From Bacteroidales bacterium (GTDB lineage Bacteria > Bacteroidota > Bacteroidia > Bacteroidales > GCA-2748055), in assembly GCA_029934875.1 (NCBI GenBank), contig JAOZLK010000153.1:1-8680 (forward strand): a stretch of 8,680 nt of DNA, in the 5' to 3' direction. Position numbers and translations under genes: made by a program. Below the pieces are notes generated by a model that had not been told where the DNA came from, did not search any database, and saw only the letters and a list, made by a program, of their open reading frames with translations. Below, in pieces: positions 6,640-8,680 of this stretch; the stretch's first letter is position 1, and the number at the start of each line of letters is the position of its first letter.

Positions 6640-8487
6640 ATGGAAGCTCTGTTAAAGATTAATAACGACATCTGTATAGCCTGTTATGCCTGTGTGAGGG
6701 CTTGCCCGGTAAAGGCCATAAGGGTCACTCCGGAAAAGGTGAAACCCGAGATTATTCCCGAGCGGTGCATCGGTTGTGGAAGCTGTGCCGCAGCTTGCGG
6801 GCCAGGGGCCGTCGAAATCCGTGATTCCAAAGAAGACTTACACAAGCTGCTGGATGAGGGGGAAAAGGTAGTTGCCCTTGTAGACCCTTCCATCGCTGGA
6901 GAATTCCCCGACATATCGGATTACAGAAAATTTATTCAGATGCTGCGACAACTTGGATTCAGCCGGGTTCATGAGGTGGCGTTTGGAGTAGATCTGGTGG
7001 CCCGGGCTTACAAAGAGCTGTTCAGAAAGAGTCGGGGAAAGTATTACATTATGTCCAATGATCCGGTTACGGTTTCATTTATTGAGAAATATAAAAGCGG
7101 CCTGGTTCCCAACCTGGCCCCAATCCTGCCCCCCGTGGCAGCCACAGCAATGGTGATTCGCCAGATTGAAAAAGAGCTTACGCACCTGGTTTACATTACC
7201 CCCCTGATTGCCAGCAAGGATGAGATTCTCAATTTCAAAGGTGAAAGCAGGGTCGATCATGCAATCACATTTGTCGAACTCAGGGAGATGTTCGTCGAGG
7301 CAGACATACACGAAACCGACCTGGAATACAGCGATTTTGATGCACCCCTGGGTTACAAGGGCTCATTCTTCCCTGTGGTAAACGGCATTATCCAGGCTGC
7401 CGGTATTGATGAAGAATTACATAAAACTCCGGTGGTAAGCATTGAGGGAGAAAGCATTCTGAAGGCTATTGAAGAGTTCGAAGAAGACATTGGGTCCATT
7501 AAGAGCCATTTCAACCTTTTTTTCAAAGAGTTTCTCATGGGTCGGGGTACCAGCATGGGCGGCAAACAGATTTTGAGACGCAGTCAGCTCATCAAGTATG
7601 TGAACCGCAGGCTGAAAACCCTGAATCTGGAAGAATGGGAAAAGGATATGGTCAGATTTGGAGATCTTGACATCAGTAGACAGTTCAAAGCCAATAGCCA
7701 GCAACTCCCCGTCCCGGACGAAATCCTTGTAAAAACGATTCTTGATGAAATAGACCAGGAGGGAACCCTGGACGTGGGTTGCGGTGCATGCGGATATGCA
7801 AACTGCACAGATTTTGCAATCGCCATTGCCCAGGGGCTTGCTATCCCCGACATGTGTAACACCTTTGCATCACAAAACAGGCAGGACCACATCCAGTCGC
7901 TGAAGATCAGCAATGAAAAGCTTGCCTTTGCCCAGGAAGCGCTGAAGGAGTCAGAGAGGGAAGCACAAAAGGAGAAAGATGCAGCCAGGGAGGCCACTGA
8001 GATTGTCCGCCGCATGTTGCATAAACTTCCTTCCATGGTGGTGATCTGCGATGAGAATCTGAAAATTATCCAAACCAACAACAGCTTTATCGAATTGCTG
8101 GGCGAAGATGCCAGGGAAATCAATGAAGTCATACCTGGCCTTGCCGGAGCCGACCTCAAGACCCTCCTCCCCTACGCATTCTATAATCTTTTTAACTACG
8201 TGCTCACCAACCATGAGTCGATCACCAACAGGGATCTTACACATGAAGGTAAACTACTAAACGTTAGCATCTTCCTTATTGAAAAAGGTAAAATCGTAGG
8301 AGCTGTGATCCGTGATATGTCGGCCCCTGAAGTTCAAAAGGAAGAAGTAGTCAAACGACTCACAGATGTAATAGACAACAACCTCAGCCTGGTTCAGCAA
8401 ATCGGCTTTGTACTTGGTGAGGGTGCAGCACAGACAGAGCGGATGCTCAATTCAATCATAGAATCCTACAAGCAGGGCAAGAGTTAA
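6640..8487 (+). CDS. HydS-like pseudo-hydrogenase lacking H-cluster ligands, with C-terminal PAS domain
   Basis: This 615-residue soluble protein is paralogous to the kinase-linked HydS in the same window. Two ferredoxin [4Fe-4S] motifs (C12, C15, C18, C22; C43, C46, C49, C53) precede a hydrogenase-like domain, then a CGACGY-type [4Fe-4S] domain (C381, C384, C389, C406), a charged coiled coil (about 415-455), a PAS domain (about 456-560) and a short helical tail. In the H-domain the four H-cluster cysteines are replaced: D141 in MSNDPV, L189 in TPLIASKDE, and F294 and F298 in LFFKEF. The surrounding fold signatures remain, for example MGRGTSMGGK at 300-309. It therefore probably cannot hold the H-cluster, although its other cluster sites are intact. 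It lies 8 bases before a SpoIIE-type phosphatase, so it is likely a redox-responsive input or scaffold for that enzyme. The gene is full length with no frameshift and does not look like a decaying pseudogene. Confidence 0.9.
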   Translation: MEALLKINNDICIACYACVRACPVKAIRVTPEKVKPEIIPERCIGCGSCAAACGPGAVEIRDSKEDLHKLLDEGEKVVALVDPSIAGEFPDISDYRKFIQMLRQLGFSRVHEVAFGVDLVARAYKELFRKSRGKYYIMSNDPVTVSFIEKYKSGLVPNLAPILPPVAATAMVIRQIEKELTHLVYITPLIASKDEILNFKGESRVDHAITFVELREMFVEADIHETDLEYSDFDAPLGYKGSFFPVVNGIIQAAGIDEELHKTPVVSIEGESILKAIEEFEEDIGSIKSHFNLFFKEFLMGRGTSMGGKQILRRSQLIKYVNRRLKTLNLEEWEKDMVRFGDLDISRQFKANSQQLPVPDEILVKTILDEIDQEGTLDVGCGACGYANCTDFAIAIAQGLAIPDMCNTFASQNRQDHIQSLKISNEKLAFAQEALKESEREAQKEKDAAREATEIVRRMLHKLPSMVVICDENLKIIQTNNSFIELLGEDAREINEVIPGLAGADLKTLLPYAFYNLFNYVLTNHESITNRDLTHEGKLLNVSIFLIEKGKIVGAVIRDMSAPEVQKEEVVKRLTDVIDNNLSLVQQIGFVLGEGAAQTERMLNSIIESYKQGKS

Positions 8488-8495
8488 GTAAAACT

Positions 8496-8680
8496 ATGAA
8501 CGGAAGGTTTTATATTGAGGTCTCATGTGATCAGCGCAATTTCGGGAATGAGCGAATTTGCGGGGATGTGTTTATCAGCCGAAAAGTTAAGGAGGAGAAC
8601 AGAACCATTGCAGTTCTGTCGGATGGGATGGGGCATGGCGTTAAAGCCAACGTCCTTGCCACCTTAACAGCCACCATGGC
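8496..8680 (+). CDS. SpoIIE/PP2C-family serine/threonine phosphatase, N-terminal part
   Basis: The first 61 codons of a gene that continues past the right edge. The start is 8 bases after the stop of the PAS-HydS gene, so it is in the same operon. The visible part has the PP2C/SpoIIE metal-binding signatures CGDVF (D24) and LSDGMGHG (D43 within residues 41-48), followed by a helix of the kind seen after that motif. No sensor domain precedes the catalytic domain, which suggests that the partner protein upstream supplies the signal. Phosphatases of this class usually act on phosphorylated anti-anti-sigma or STAS-type proteins in partner-switching pathways. The substrate here is not visible. Family assignment is strong despite truncation by the window. 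Confidence 0.9.
   Translation, partial: MNGRFYIEVSCDQRNFGNERICGDVFISRKVKEENRTIAVLSDGMGHGVKANVLATLTATM

Noticed and set aside
7584..8159. 191-codon open frame on the minus strand inside the PAS-HydS gene
   Set aside because: It is antisense to a well-supported gene with clear domains, has a Ser-rich, low-information product and no recognisable motif. It is a shadow frame.
6640..8487. PAS-HydS as a decaying pseudogene
   Set aside because: It is full length and in frame, all [4Fe-4S] ligand cysteines are kept, a good ribosome-binding site precedes it, and it sits tightly in an operon. The H-cluster losses are confined to the four ligand positions and their surroundings.

Overview
The window reads as a chromosomal segment from an anaerobic or fermentative bacterium, most likely a member of the Bacteroidota. 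This assignment is an inference. It rests on TAnnTTTG-type promoter boxes in the only real intergenic gap, mostly weak Shine-Dalgarno sequences, moderate GC content, and a gene set familiar from hydrogen-metabolising anaerobes. Almost all of the sequence belongs to two divergent operons that share a 119-bp promoter region (6256-6374). Nearly every protein is an iron-sulfur protein of the [FeFe]-hydrogenase world.

Layout. Positions 5-138 hold a degenerate heptanucleotide tandem array. The leftward operon (transcribed 6255 to 151) encodes, in order, a HydC/NuoE-like [2Fe-2S] subunit, a HydB/NuoF-like FMN and NAD(H) subunit, a HydA-like [FeFe]-hydrogenase catalytic subunit, and a soluble sensory (group C type, HydS) [FeFe]-hydrogenase fused to a histidine kinase. 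These genes overlap or abut, and the last stop and start codons read TAGATG. The rightward operon (6375 to beyond 8680) encodes a small thioredoxin-like [2Fe-2S] ferredoxin, a second HydS-like protein ending in a PAS domain instead of a kinase, and the start of a SpoIIE/PP2C-type serine/threonine phosphatase that runs off the window.

How they may work together. HydABC-type trimers couple NAD(H), and often ferredoxin, to H2. HydS proteins are thought to sense H2 or redox state and pass the signal to kinases or phosphatases. Here the two are co-encoded, with a kinase branch on one side and a phosphatase branch on the other.

The unusual part is how far the key sites have drifted. The HydA-like subunit keeps the four H-cluster cysteines, but the proton-transfer cysteine is Ser, two proton-path glutamates are gone, and several second-sphere residues have changed. 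The HydB-like subunit has a [2Fe-2S] domain stripped of its cysteine ligands. The PAS-containing HydS paralogue has lost all four H-cluster cysteines (Asp, Leu, Phe, Phe) while keeping every cysteine of its three [4Fe-4S] clusters. The kinase-linked HydS keeps all four. The locus therefore looks like a redox or H2 signalling system built from one intact sensor, one H-cluster-less pseudo-hydrogenase, and a trimeric hydrogenase of uncertain activity. Residue numbers called 'CpI numbering' refer to Clostridium pasteurianum hydrogenase I, aligned from memory.
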